Assembly (NCBI RefSeq): GCF_900107585.1 | Contig: NZ_FNQM01000002.1 | Coordinates: forward strand, 186,001-250,000 | Direction: 5' to 3' | Length of the DNA stretch: 64,000 nt | Source of the DNA: Rubrimonas cliftonensis | GTDB taxonomy: Bacteria > Pseudomonadota > Alphaproteobacteria > Rhodobacterales > Rhodobacteraceae | Shown here: positions 53,445 through 61,711 of the stretch, in pieces | Layout: every line of letters starts with the position of its first letter | Position numbering within the stretch: the stretch's first letter is position 1 | Translations under genes and position numbers: made by a program | Notes under the pieces: model-generated | Told to the model about the DNA's origin: nothing | Databases searched by the model: none | Seen by the model: only the letters and a program-made list of their open reading frames with translations

Positions 53445-54347
53445 TCACCAGTCCGGGCCGACGCCCTTGAAGCGCTCGGCGAGGAAGTCGACGAAGACCC
53501 GCAGCTTCGGCTGCGGGAAACGTCCGGCGGGGTAGACCGCCCAGACGCCGAGAGGCGCCGGGCGCGCGTGCGGCAGCACCTCCACGAGCCGGCCGTCCCG
53601 CAGGAACGGCGCCGCGATGAAGGCGGGTGAGAATGCGACGCCGAGGCCGGCCGCCGCAGCCAGCGCCAGCGCATCGCCGTTGTTGATCGTCAGCCGTCCC
53701 TGCGCGCGCACCTGCCGCTCCTCGCCCGAAGGGCCGCGCAGCCGCCAGGCGCCGCCGGAGGCGAGGTTGGCGTAGTGCAGCAGGTCGTGCTCGCCAAGCT
53801 CCTCCGGCGTCGTCGGCGCGCCGCGCCGGGCGACATAGTCGGGCGAGGCCACAAGCACGAGGTGCGTCTCGGCCAGTTTGCGCGCCATGAGCGAGCTGTC
53901 GGGCAGCGCGCCGATTCGCACCGCCATGTCGAAGCCTTCCGCCACGATCTCGACGAAGCGATCGTCCAGCGTCATGCGCGCGGCGACGTTGGGATAGGCG
54001 CAGAGAAAATCCGAGACCGCCGGCGCCAGATGCGCAAGCCCGAAACTCACCGGCGCCGAGACGCGCAGTTCGCCCTTCGGCGCGCCCTGCATCGAGGCCG
54101 CCATGGCGTCCGCCTCGCCCGCATCCATCAGCACGCGCACGGCGCGGTCATAGTAGGCGAGCCCGATGTCGGTGGGGCTCACGCGGCGGGTGGTGCGGTT
54201 GAGCAGACGCGCGCCGAGCCGCGCCTCCAGCGCCGAGACATGCTTGGATATCGCGGACTTGGAGACGCCCATCTTGCGGGCCGCATCGGTGAAGCCGCCG
54301 AGGTCCACGACCCTGACGAAGGCCTCCATCTCCGTGAGCCGGTCCAT
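53445..54347 (-). CDS. LysR family transcriptional regulator
   Basis: The 300-residue regulator has an N-terminal winged helix-turn-helix (AFVRVVDLGGFTDAARKMGV, SKSAISKHVSALEARLGARL) and a type 2 periplasmic-binding effector domain (GELRVSAPVSFGLAHLAPAV onward). It is most like the group with NRTTRRVSPTDIG. The ATG at 54347 follows GAGGGG; earlier in-frame starts are improbable. It is divergent from the polyamine-type ABC operon across about 250 bases and could regulate it, which is inference from position only. Confidence 0.93.
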   Translation of the reverse strand: MDRLTEMEAFVRVVDLGGFTDAARKMGVSKSAISKHVSALEARLGARLLNRTTRRVSPTDIGLAYYDRAVRVLMDAGEADAMAASMQGAPKGELRVSAPVSFGLAHLAPAVSDFLCAYPNVAARMTLDDRFVEIVAEGFDMAVRIGALPDSSLMARKLAETHLVLVASPDYVARRGAPTTPEELGEHDLLHYANLASGGAWRLRGPSGEERQVRAQGRLTINNGDALALAAAAGLGVAFSPAFIAAPFLRDGRLVEVLPHARPAPLGVWAVYPAGRFPQPKLRVFVDFLAERFKGVGPDW

Positions 54348-54524
54348 CGCATCCCCTCGCGCCCGCGCCGGCGCACGGACCGGAGCGCGCAGTGTTAACG
54401 GGCGCCGCCGGGGCTGGGCAAGACGGGGCGGCCACCTCTGCGCACGCCGCGCAACCAAGGCCGCGCGCGGCGCCCAAAAGGCAGGCGACGCGCCGCAGAA
54501 GAACGAAAAAACGCCGCGAACCGG

Positions 54525-54554
54525 TTGTGACTTCGGGTTCGGACATGCTTAGCT
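54525..54554 (+). promoter_or_regulatory. Possible promoter of the ABC transporter operon
   Basis: TTGTGA (54525-54530) and TTAGCT (54549-54554) are separated by 18 bases, about 45 bases upstream of the ATPase start. Both hexamers are partial matches. Confidence 0.3.
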
Positions 54555-54599
54555 TGGACACGAGCGCCGACAGAGCGCATGGAAAGACAGGGTGAGCCG

Positions 54600-55694
54600 A
54601 TGGGCGATGGCGCCGGCGAGAAGCCGTTCGTGGTCTTTGATCGCGTTCAGAAAAGCTACGACGGTGAGACTCTGGTCGTGAAGGATCTGAATCTCGGCAT
54701 CGGCAAGGGCGAGTTCCTGACCATGCTCGGGCCGTCCGGCTCGGGCAAGACGACCTGCCTGATGATGCTCGCAGGCTTCGAGACCGCCACCCACGGCGAG
54801 ATCCGCCTCGGCGAGAAGCCGATCAACAACATCCCGCCGCATCGCCGCGGCATCGGGATGGTGTTCCAGAACTACGCGCTCTTTCCGCACATGACCGTGG
54901 CGGAGAATCTCGCCTTTCCCCTCCAGGTCCGCAAGACGCCGAAGGCGGAGATCGAGGCCAAGGTGCGGCGCGCGCTCGACATGGTTCAGATGGGCGCTTT
55001 CGGCGGTCGTCGTCCGGCGCAGCTCTCCGGCGGCCAGCAGCAGCGCGTCGCGGTGGCGCGCGCGCTGGTGTTCGACCCCGAACTCGTGCTGATGGACGAG
55101 CCGCTGGGCGCGCTCGACAAGCAGCTGCGCGAGCAGATGCAGTACGAGATCAAGCACATTCACGACAGCCTCGGCGTGACGGTGGTGTATGTCACGCACG
55201 ATCAGGCCGAGGCGCTGACCATGAGCGACCGCGTGGCCGTGTTCAACGACGGCGTCATCCAGCAGCTTTCGCCGCCGCAGGTGCTCTACGAGCGCCCGAT
55301 GACCAGCTTCGTCGCGCAGTTCATCGGCGAGAACAACAAGCTCGCAGGCCGGGTCAAGGCCATCGAGGACGGCGAGGCGCTGGTGGAGATCGACGGCGGC
55401 GGCTTCTCGCGCGCGCTGGCGGTCAACTGCGGCGACGCCGGCTCGCGCACCCAGCTCTCCATCCGCCCCGAGCGGGTCACGGTGGGCGAGAGCAACCTGC
55501 CCAACCGCGCCGAGGCCCGGGTGCAGGAGCTGATCTATCTCGGTGACCATATCCGCTGCCGCATGAGCGTGCTCGGCTACGAGGATTTCGTCGTCAAGGT
55601 GCCCAACACCCCCGGCCACGCCCATCTCGCCGCCGGCGAGACCACGACCGTGGCTTGGCATACCGAGGATTGCCGCGCGCTCGACGCCGCCTGA
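54600..55694 (+). CDS. ABC transporter ATP-binding protein, spermidine/putrescine (PotA) type
   Basis: The 364-residue ATPase has Walker A GPSGSGKTT (about 44-52), Q-loop FQNYALFPHMTVAENL, signature LSGGQQQRVAVARAL, Walker B LVLMDEPLGALD and H-loop VTHDQAEALTMSD. The C-terminal TOBE domain (from about 280; RVQELIYLGDHIRCRM) is typical of polyamine and related importers. An ATG at 54579 in the same frame would add 7 residues; 54600 is preferred because GGTGAG lies 5 bases upstream. First gene of the operon. Confidence 0.95.
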   Translation: MGDGAGEKPFVVFDRVQKSYDGETLVVKDLNLGIGKGEFLTMLGPSGSGKTTCLMMLAGFETATHGEIRLGEKPINNIPPHRRGIGMVFQNYALFPHMTVAENLAFPLQVRKTPKAEIEAKVRRALDMVQMGAFGGRRPAQLSGGQQQRVAVARALVFDPELVLMDEPLGALDKQLREQMQYEIKHIHDSLGVTVVYVTHDQAEALTMSDRVAVFNDGVIQQLSPPQVLYERPMTSFVAQFIGENNKLAGRVKAIEDGEALVEIDGGGFSRALAVNCGDAGSRTQLSIRPERVTVGESNLPNRAEARVQELIYLGDHIRCRMSVLGYEDFVVKVPNTPGHAHLAAGETTTVAWHTEDCRALDAA

Positions 55695-55765
55695 AGCGGT
55701 CGCGCGCGGACACTCAGGCCCCGCATTGCGCCGGGGCGACTTTTGAACCAACCGGGAGACCACCT

Positions 55766-56875
55766 ATGCGGAAAACGCTTCTAGCCGGAACGGCGCTCGT
55801 CGCTGCGGCCGCGGCGCCGAGCTTCGCCCAGAACATGGAAGGGACCCTGACCATCGTTTCCTGGGGCGGGGCCTACTCGGCGTCGCAGCAGAACGCGTAC
55901 CACGCGCCCTACCTCGAGAAGAACCCGGGCGTCACCATCGTGAACGACGAGAGCTCCGCCGAGGCTGTCGCCCGGCTGCGCGCGATGACCGAGGCCGGCA
56001 ACGTCACCTGGGACATCGTGGACGTGACCGGCGCCGACGCCATCCGCCTCTGCGACGAGGGGCTGGCGATGGAGATCGACCACAACGAGTGGCTGGCGCC
56101 GGCCCCCGACGGCACGCCCGCCACCGAGGACTTCGGCGAGACCATCCACACCGACTGCTTCATCCCGCAGATCGTGTTCTCCACGACCTTCGGCTACCGC
56201 ACCGACGTGGAGGCCTGGGAGGGCCGCGAGCCCGACGACCTGTGCGACGTGTTCGACCTCGAGGCGTTCCCCGGCACCCGCAGCCTCGAGCGGCGCCCGA
56301 TCTCGAACCTCGAATGGGCGCTGATCTGCGACGGCGTCGCGATCGACGACGTCTATGACGTGCTGGAGACCAACGAGGGCCAGGCCCGCGCCTTCGCCAA
56401 GCTCGACACCATCAAGGACAGCACGATCTGGTGGACCGCCGGCGCCGAGACGCCGCAGCGGCTGGCCGACGGCGAAGTGGTGATCGGCTCCACCTACAAC
56501 GGGCGGCTGTTCTCGCTGATCGTCGAGCAGAACCAGCCGGTCAAGATGCTGTGGGACTGGCAGACCTTCGACCTCGACGGCTGGATCATCCCCGCCGACG
56601 TGCCGGATGAGAAGCTGCCCCTGATCAAGGACTACATCCGCTTCGCGACCGACACTCAGCGGCTGGCCGATCAGGCGAAGTACATCTCCTACGGCCCGGC
56701 GCGCGCGTCCTCGGCGCCGCTGGTCAGCACCCATGCCGAACTCGGCATCGAGATGGCGCCGCACATGCCGACCGACCCGAACAACGCGGGCAACACCTTC
56801 CTGTTCAACTACGAATGGTGGGCGGACAACCGCGACGATCTCGACGCGAAGTTCCAGGCCTGGCTGACGCGCTGA
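55766..56875 (+). CDS. ABC transporter substrate-binding protein, polyamine type
   Basis: The 369-residue periplasmic protein has a signal peptide (RKTLLAGTALVAAAAAPSFA, cleavage before QNMEG). Core family features are LTIVSWGGAYSASQQNAYHA and NVTWDIVDVTGADAIRLCDE. The PotD/F-like lobe GEVVIGSTYNGRLFSLIVEQ supplies part of the ligand site. Aromatic residues (WWTAG, WDWQTFDLDGW) are consistent with a polyamine or other cationic ligand, but specificity is unproven. GGGAG precedes the ATG. It follows the ATPase by 71 bases. Confidence 0.94.
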   Translation: MRKTLLAGTALVAAAAAPSFAQNMEGTLTIVSWGGAYSASQQNAYHAPYLEKNPGVTIVNDESSAEAVARLRAMTEAGNVTWDIVDVTGADAIRLCDEGLAMEIDHNEWLAPAPDGTPATEDFGETIHTDCFIPQIVFSTTFGYRTDVEAWEGREPDDLCDVFDLEAFPGTRSLERRPISNLEWALICDGVAIDDVYDVLETNEGQARAFAKLDTIKDSTIWWTAGAETPQRLADGEVVIGSTYNGRLFSLIVEQNQPVKMLWDWQTFDLDGWIIPADVPDEKLPLIKDYIRFATDTQRLADQAKYISYGPARASSAPLVSTHAELGIEMAPHMPTDPNNAGNTFLFNYEWWADNRDDLDAKFQAWLTR

Positions 56876-56945
56876 GCCGGTCTTGGCGCGGGCGGTTCGC
56901 CGCCCGCGCCGGCGCCCGCGCGTGCGCGGGTTTCGGGAGGCGGAC

Positions 56946-57230
56946 ATGGCCAAGGGCTGCTGGATCGTCGGCGTCGACGCGACCAACCCCGACCGTTTCG
57001 GACGCTACGTCGGGGCGTCGGCGCCTGGCCTGACGGGGCTGCGCGCGACCCGCCTAATGCGCCGCGCCGCGCATGACGGAGCCGAGGGCGCGCGTCGCGG
57101 CGTCGACATCGTCGTGGCGTTTGGCGGCCATGCAGGCGCCCTGTCACGCCGTCGTCTTGCGTCAGCCCGTCGGAAGAGCGCGCTCCACCGCCTCGCCCCT
57201 TCGCCCGGCGCCTTCCTGGCACGGGAAAAG
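56946..57230 (+). pseudogene. Decayed DUF1330 gene
   Basis: GGGAGGCGGAC and an ATG open MAKGCWIVGVDATNPDRFGR, YVGASAPG, the canonical beginning of DUF1330 proteins. After about 30 residues the match moves to another frame with stops, where AAMQAPCHAVVLRQPVGRA resembles the later ACYxSPEYQ...LRQPV block. The gene is interrupted by frame changes and at least one in-frame stop, so it is probably dead, leaving about 390 bases between binding protein and permease. Confidence 0.6.
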
Positions 57231-57265
57231 CGCGGAATGAAGCTGAACCGTCGGAGGAGAGCCCG

Positions 57266-58588
57266 ATGACCGACGCCACCCTTGGCGGCCCGAGCCGAGC
57301 GCCCTCGCGCGAGGAGCAGGCCGCGATGGCCGAGAAAAGCGAGGGCGGCGTGATGCTCGCGGCCGACGGCACGCCGCTGAAGCTGAGCCTCGCGCGCTCG
57401 CTGCGCCGCAAGCGGCTGCGTGCCTTCCTTCTCGTGCTGCCGCTGCTGGCCTTCGTGCTGCTGACCTTCATCGCGCCGATCGCGGACATGCTGTTCCGCT
57501 CGGTCGAGAACCAGATCATCCCCGACAACATGCCCCGCACCGTAGCGGCGCTGGAGGAATGGGACCCCGCCGAGAGCGAGCTGCCGCCGGACGCCGCCTT
57601 CGAGGCGCTGGTGCTGGACATGGTGGAGATGGAGGCCGCCAAGAGCCACACGCGGGTCGGCTCGCGCCTGAACTACGAGCAGTCAGGCATGTCGGGGCTG
57701 TTCCGCAAGACCGGGCGCCGGGCCGACCGCGTCGAGGGCGACTACCGGGCGGGCCTCATCGCCATCGACGAGGAGTGGGGCGAGCGCCAGACCTGGACCA
57801 CCCTGAAGAACTTCTCCGGCGCCTACACGCTGGGGTATTTCCTCTCGGCGGTGGACATGACCTACGGCGAGACAGGGGAGATCGTCGCCAAGCCCGAACT
57901 GCAGCAGATCTACATGTTCCTGTTCGAGCGCACGCTCTGGCTGTCTCTGGCGATCACGGGGACGACGCTGCTGCTGGGCTATCCGATCGCCTACCTGCTC
58001 GCCAACCTGCCCATGCGCACCTCCAATCTGCTGCTGATCCTGGTGCTGCTGCCGTTCTGGACCTCGCTTCTGGTGCGAACGTCCTCGTGGATCGTCATCC
58101 TCCAGCAGCAGGGCGTGCTCAACGACACGCTGGTGGCGCTGGGGCTGATCGACGACCAGAACCGCCTGAGCCTGATCTTCAACCAGACCGGCACCATCGT
58201 GGCGATGACGCATATCCTGCTGCCATTCATGATCCTGCCGCTCTATTCGGTGATGAAGACCATACCGCCCAGCTATGTGCGCGCGGCGAAGTCGCTCGGC
58301 GCGACGAACTGGACCGCATTCTGGCGGGTCTACTTCCCCCAGTCGATCCCCGGCATCGGCGCTGGGGCCATCCTCGTCTTCATCCTGTCGATCGGCTACT
58401 ACATCACGCCGGAACTGGTGGGCGGCACCTCGGGCGTGTTCATCTCGAACCGGATCGCCTATCACATCTCCAGTTCGCTCAACTGGGGGCTGGCGGCGGC
58501 GCTCGCGGTGATCCTGCTGATCGCCGTGATGGGGCTCTACTGGCTCTACGATCGCATCGTCGGCATCGACAACGTCAAGCTGGGGTAA
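57266..58588 (+). CDS. ABC transporter permease (PotB type) with large periplasmic insert
   Basis: The 440-residue inner-membrane permease has a first helix at about 52-72 (FLLVLPLLAFVLLTFIAPIA) and then about 140 mostly polar residues before the remaining five helices. PotB proteins are usually about 280-310 residues, so the insert is the main difference. The cytoplasmic EAA loop VRAAKSLGATNWTAFWRVYFPQSIPG contacts the ATPase. It starts with GGAGGAGA about 9 bases upstream and its stop is 6 bases before the second permease. Confidence 0.93.
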   Translation: MTDATLGGPSRAPSREEQAAMAEKSEGGVMLAADGTPLKLSLARSLRRKRLRAFLLVLPLLAFVLLTFIAPIADMLFRSVENQIIPDNMPRTVAALEEWDPAESELPPDAAFEALVLDMVEMEAAKSHTRVGSRLNYEQSGMSGLFRKTGRRADRVEGDYRAGLIAIDEEWGERQTWTTLKNFSGAYTLGYFLSAVDMTYGETGEIVAKPELQQIYMFLFERTLWLSLAITGTTLLLGYPIAYLLANLPMRTSNLLLILVLLPFWTSLLVRTSSWIVILQQQGVLNDTLVALGLIDDQNRLSLIFNQTGTIVAMTHILLPFMILPLYSVMKTIPPSYVRAAKSLGATNWTAFWRVYFPQSIPGIGAGAILVFILSIGYYITPELVGGTSGVFISNRIAYHISSSLNWGLAAALAVILLIAVMGLYWLYDRIVGIDNVKLG

Positions 58589-58594
58589 CCGACC

Positions 58595-59449
58595 ATGGCC
58601 GCACTCCCTCCCTACGCCGGGCTTGGCGAACGCGTCTGGTGGTATTCGTTCCGCGTGATCTGCGGGCTGATCTTCCTGTTCCTGATCCTGCCGATCCTGA
58701 TCATCATCCCGCTGAGCTTCAACGCGGAGGACTTCTTCACCTTCACGCCCGGGATGCTGGCGTTCGACGCCGAGGCGTATTCGCTGAAGCACTATGTGAC
58801 CTTCCTGACCGACGAACGCTGGACGCGGGCGGTGCAGAACTCGTTCATGATCGCGCCGGCGGCGACGCTGCTCTCCACCGCGCTGGGCACGCTGGCGGCG
58901 ATCGGGCTCAGCCAGGGGACGATGCCCTACAAGGGCGCGATCATGGCGGTGCTGATCTCGCCGATGATCGTGCCGCTGATCATCTCGGCGGCCGGCATGT
59001 ACTTCTTCTACAGCCGCATCGGCCTGCAGGGGACCTACGCCGGCGTGATCCTCGCCCACGCCGTGCTCGGCACGCCCTTCGTCATCATCACCGTGACGGC
59101 TACGCTGGTGGGATTCGACCGCAGCCTGACGCGGGCGGCGGCCAATCTCGGGGCCGGGCCCGTGACGACCTTCTTCAAGGTGCAGATGCCGCTGATCCTG
59201 CCGGGCGTGATCTCCGGCGGGCTTTTCGCCTTCATCACCTCCTTCGACGAGGTGGTGGTGGTGCTGTTCGTCGGCGCCCAGCAGCAGAAGACGCTGCCGT
59301 GGCAGATGTTCACCGGCTTGCGCGAGCAGATTTCGCCCGCCATTCTCGCCGCAGCCACCATTCTGGTGACGTTCTCGATCATCCTGCTGGCGACGGTGGA
59401 GATCCTGCGGCGACGCTCCGAGCGGCTGCGCGGCATGTCTCCGGGCTGA
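58595..59449 (+). CDS. ABC transporter permease (PotC type)
   Basis: The 284-residue permease has six predicted helices; the EAA-type loop reads [51 protein letters not shown] is the typical PotC segment after it. It pairs with the preceding permease to form the membrane channel. The ATG is 6 bases after the preceding stop. It ends the transporter operon; aroQ follows by 22 bases and may be read through. Confidence 0.94.
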   Translation: MAALPPYAGLGERVWWYSFRVICGLIFLFLILPILIIIPLSFNAEDFFTFTPGMLAFDAEAYSLKHYVTFLTDERWTRAVQNSFMIAPAATLLSTALGTLAAIGLSQGTMPYKGAIMAVLISPMIVPLIISAAGMYFFYSRIGLQGTYAGVILAHAVLGTPFVIITVTATLVGFDRSLTRAAANLGAGPVTTFFKVQMPLILPGVISGGLFAFITSFDEVVVVLFVGAQQQKTLPWQMFTGLREQISPAILAAATILVTFSIILLATVEILRRRSERLRGMSPG

Positions 59450-59471
59450 CGCCCGACCCGGAGACTCCGCG

Positions 59472-59915
59472 ATGCCCGACCGCGTGTTCGCGCTCAACGG
59501 CCCGAACCTCAACCTGCTCGGCCAGCGCCAGCCCGAGATCTACGGCGCGGCGACGCTGGCCGACGTGGAGCGGGAGTGCGCGGCGCTCTGCGGCGAGCTG
59601 GGGCTCGCGCTCGAGTTCCGCCAGAGCAACCATGAGGGCGTGCTGGTCGACTGGGTGCAGGAGGCGCGCGGCGCCGCGAAGGCGATCGTCATCAACCCCG
59701 GCGCCTTCACCCACACCTCCGTCGCGCTGCTCGACGCGCTGAACGCGTTCGACGGGCCGGTGATCGAGGTCCACATCTCCAATGTCCACAAGCGCGAGGA
59801 CTTCCGCCGCCATTCCTACGTCTCGCTGCGCGCCGACGGGGTGATCGCCGGCTGCGGGACCGACGGCTACGGGCTCGCGCTGCGCCGGGTCGCGAACCTT
59901 CTCGCAAGGCCCTGA
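59472..59915 (+). CDS. aroQ: 3-dehydroquinate dehydratase, type II
   Basis: The 147-residue enzyme removes water from 3-dehydroquinate in the shikimate pathway. It has the family start [20 protein letters not shown] with the catalytic tyrosine, [33 protein letters not shown] and [19 protein letters not shown]. The size is typical of the dodecameric type II enzyme. It lies 22 bases after the transporter operon. Confidence 0.96.
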   Translation: MPDRVFALNGPNLNLLGQRQPEIYGAATLADVERECAALCGELGLALEFRQSNHEGVLVDWVQEARGAAKAIVINPGAFTHTSVALLDALNAFDGPVIEVHISNVHKREDFRRHSYVSLRADGVIAGCGTDGYGLALRRVANLLARP

Positions 59916-59982
59916 GCGCCGCGCCCTTGAGGCGCTCCGCGCGATGGGACAGTCTCCGCCGACCAGTTCGGGGAGACGGATG

Positions 59983-61230
59983 ATGGCGCAGGACAAGGCC
60001 GCGTTTCGCGACGGGCCGCTCACCGGGCTGAGGGTGCTCGACATGAGCCGCGTGCTCGCCGGCCCCTCCTGCGGCCAGCATCTCGGCGACCTGGGCGCCG
60101 ACGTGATCAAGATCGAGCGCCCCGGCGCCGGCGACGACACCCGCGCCTGGGGGCCGCCCTTCGTGAAGGACGAGGCGGGTCGCGACACGGCCGAGAGCGC
60201 CTATTACCTCTGCGCCAACCGCAACAAGCGCTCCGCGGCGGTGAACCTCGCCAGCGAGGCGGGCCTCGCCGTCATCCGCCGCCTCGCCAGCCGCGCCGAC
60301 ATCCTGCTGGAGAACTTCAAGCTGGGCGATCTCGAGCGGCGCGGGCTCGGCTACGCGGCGCTGTCGGCGGAGAACCCCGGGCTGATCTACTGCTCCATCA
60401 CCGGCTTCGGACAGGACGGGCCGGCGGCGCGGCGGCCGGGCTACGACTTCATGATCCAGGGGCTCGGCGGCATCATGTCGGTGACGGGGGAGGCGGGGCG
60501 CGAGCCGATGAAGGTCGGTGTGGGCATCGCCGACGTGATGACCGGCATGTACGCCTGCACCGCGATCCTCGCCGCGCTGAACGCTCGTCAGACCACCGGG
60601 CGCGGGCAGCACATCGACGTGGCGCTGTTCGACAGCCAGCTCGCCTGGCTCATCAACCAGGGCACGGCCTACCTCACCAGCGGCGAGACGCCGGTGCGGC
60701 GCGGCAACGCGCATCCGACGATCGTGCCCTACGAGACCTTCGAGGCCTCCGACGGCTGGTTCATCATCGCCTGCGGCAATGACGGCCAGTTCGCCCGGCT
60801 CTGTGCGGCGCTGGGCGCCCCGGCGCTTGCGCAGGGGCCGGACTACGCGACGAACCGCGCACGCGTCGAGGCGCGCGGGCGGCTGGTCCCGGCGCTCAAC
60901 GCGCTGACGCGGGCGCAGCCCAGGGCGCACTGGCTCGCCGCGCTGGAGAAAGCCGGCGTGCCCTGCGGCCCGGTCAACGACATCGCGCAGGCCTTCGCCG
61001 AGCCGCAGGCCGTCCACCGCGGTGCGCGGCTCAGCCTGCCGCATCCCACGGCGGCGGGCGGCGCGGTCGAGACCATCGCCAACCCGGTGCGCCTCAGCGA
61101 GACGCCGGTGAGCTATCGCCACGCGCCGCCGACGCTCGGCCAGCACACCGCCGAGGTGCTCGCGGAGGCCGGCTATTCGGCGGCGGAGGTCGCGGCGCTT
61201 CAGGCCGAGGGGGCGGTGGCCTGCGGCTGA
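59983..61230 (+). CDS. CaiB/BaiF family III CoA-transferase
   Basis: The 415-residue cytoplasmic enzyme moves CoA between carboxylates. Visible features are LRVLDMSRVLAGPSCGQHLG, DLGADVIKIERPGAGDDTRA, KRSAAVNLASEAG and the catalytic-aspartate region KVGVGIADVMTGMYACTAIL. The best-fit start is the second of two adjacent ATGs (59980 and 59983), 7 bases after GGGGAG. Many members act on carnitine, oxalate, succinate or itaconate; the substrate here is not evident. Confidence 0.93.
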   Translation: MAQDKAAFRDGPLTGLRVLDMSRVLAGPSCGQHLGDLGADVIKIERPGAGDDTRAWGPPFVKDEAGRDTAESAYYLCANRNKRSAAVNLASEAGLAVIRRLASRADILLENFKLGDLERRGLGYAALSAENPGLIYCSITGFGQDGPAARRPGYDFMIQGLGGIMSVTGEAGREPMKVGVGIADVMTGMYACTAILAALNARQTTGRGQHIDVALFDSQLAWLINQGTAYLTSGETPVRRGNAHPTIVPYETFEASDGWFIIACGNDGQFARLCAALGAPALAQGPDYATNRARVEARGRLVPALNALTRAQPRAHWLAALEKAGVPCGPVNDIAQAFAEPQAVHRGARLSLPHPTAAGGAVETIANPVRLSETPVSYRHAPPTLGQHTAEVLAEAGYSAAEVAALQAEGAVACG

Positions 61231-61246
61231 CGCGCGCCCGCCCGGC

Positions 61247-61555
61247 TCAGACGCCGTCGACCGGCTCGAAGCCCTCGAACTCCGGCGGGCCGAGATAGAG
61301 CGGCTTCACGCCGCCGAGGTCGCCATGGGAGGCGCGGAACGAGGGCGACTTCATCCAGCCCATGAACGCCTCCCTGCTCTCCCAGGTGCTGTGCGAGCAG
61401 TAGAGGACGTGGTCCTCCCGCTCCGGCCCCTTCAAAAGCTGGAACGAGACGAAGCCGGGCGTCTCGGCGAGGCGGCTGTCGCGCCGGCGCCAGACCGTCT
61501 CGAACGCTTCCTCCGATCCCTTCGCCACCCTGAAGCGGTTCATCGCCACATACAT
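61247..61555 (-). CDS. Antibiotic biosynthesis monooxygenase (ABM) domain protein
   Basis: The 102-residue single-domain protein has the dimeric ferredoxin-like ABM fold: MYVAMNRFRVAKGSEEAFET, then FVSFQLLKGPEREDHVLYCS and STWESREAFMGWMKSPSF. Relatives include heme-degrading IsdG-type enzymes and cofactor-free oxygenases; the NxxxV and HxxxW-like residues are only partly visible, so activity is uncertain. It converges with the CoA-transferase gene 16 bases away. Confidence 0.85.
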   Translation of the reverse strand: MYVAMNRFRVAKGSEEAFETVWRRRDSRLAETPGFVSFQLLKGPEREDHVLYCSHSTWESREAFMGWMKSPSFRASHGDLGGVKPLYLGPPEFEGFEPVDGV

Positions 61556-61711
61556 CGGATGTTCTCCCGGGCGCCTGTCCCATGCGACGAAGGCGCCGCA
61601 ACGCCGTCGACCGAGACGAGTCTAGCATGTCGGTCGTGCTTCTGGACCTCCGCGGCAGGGCTGTTATGTCACAGGGGCGGCTTGGTCCAGGCCTCGCGAC
61701 GGGGGAGCTCG

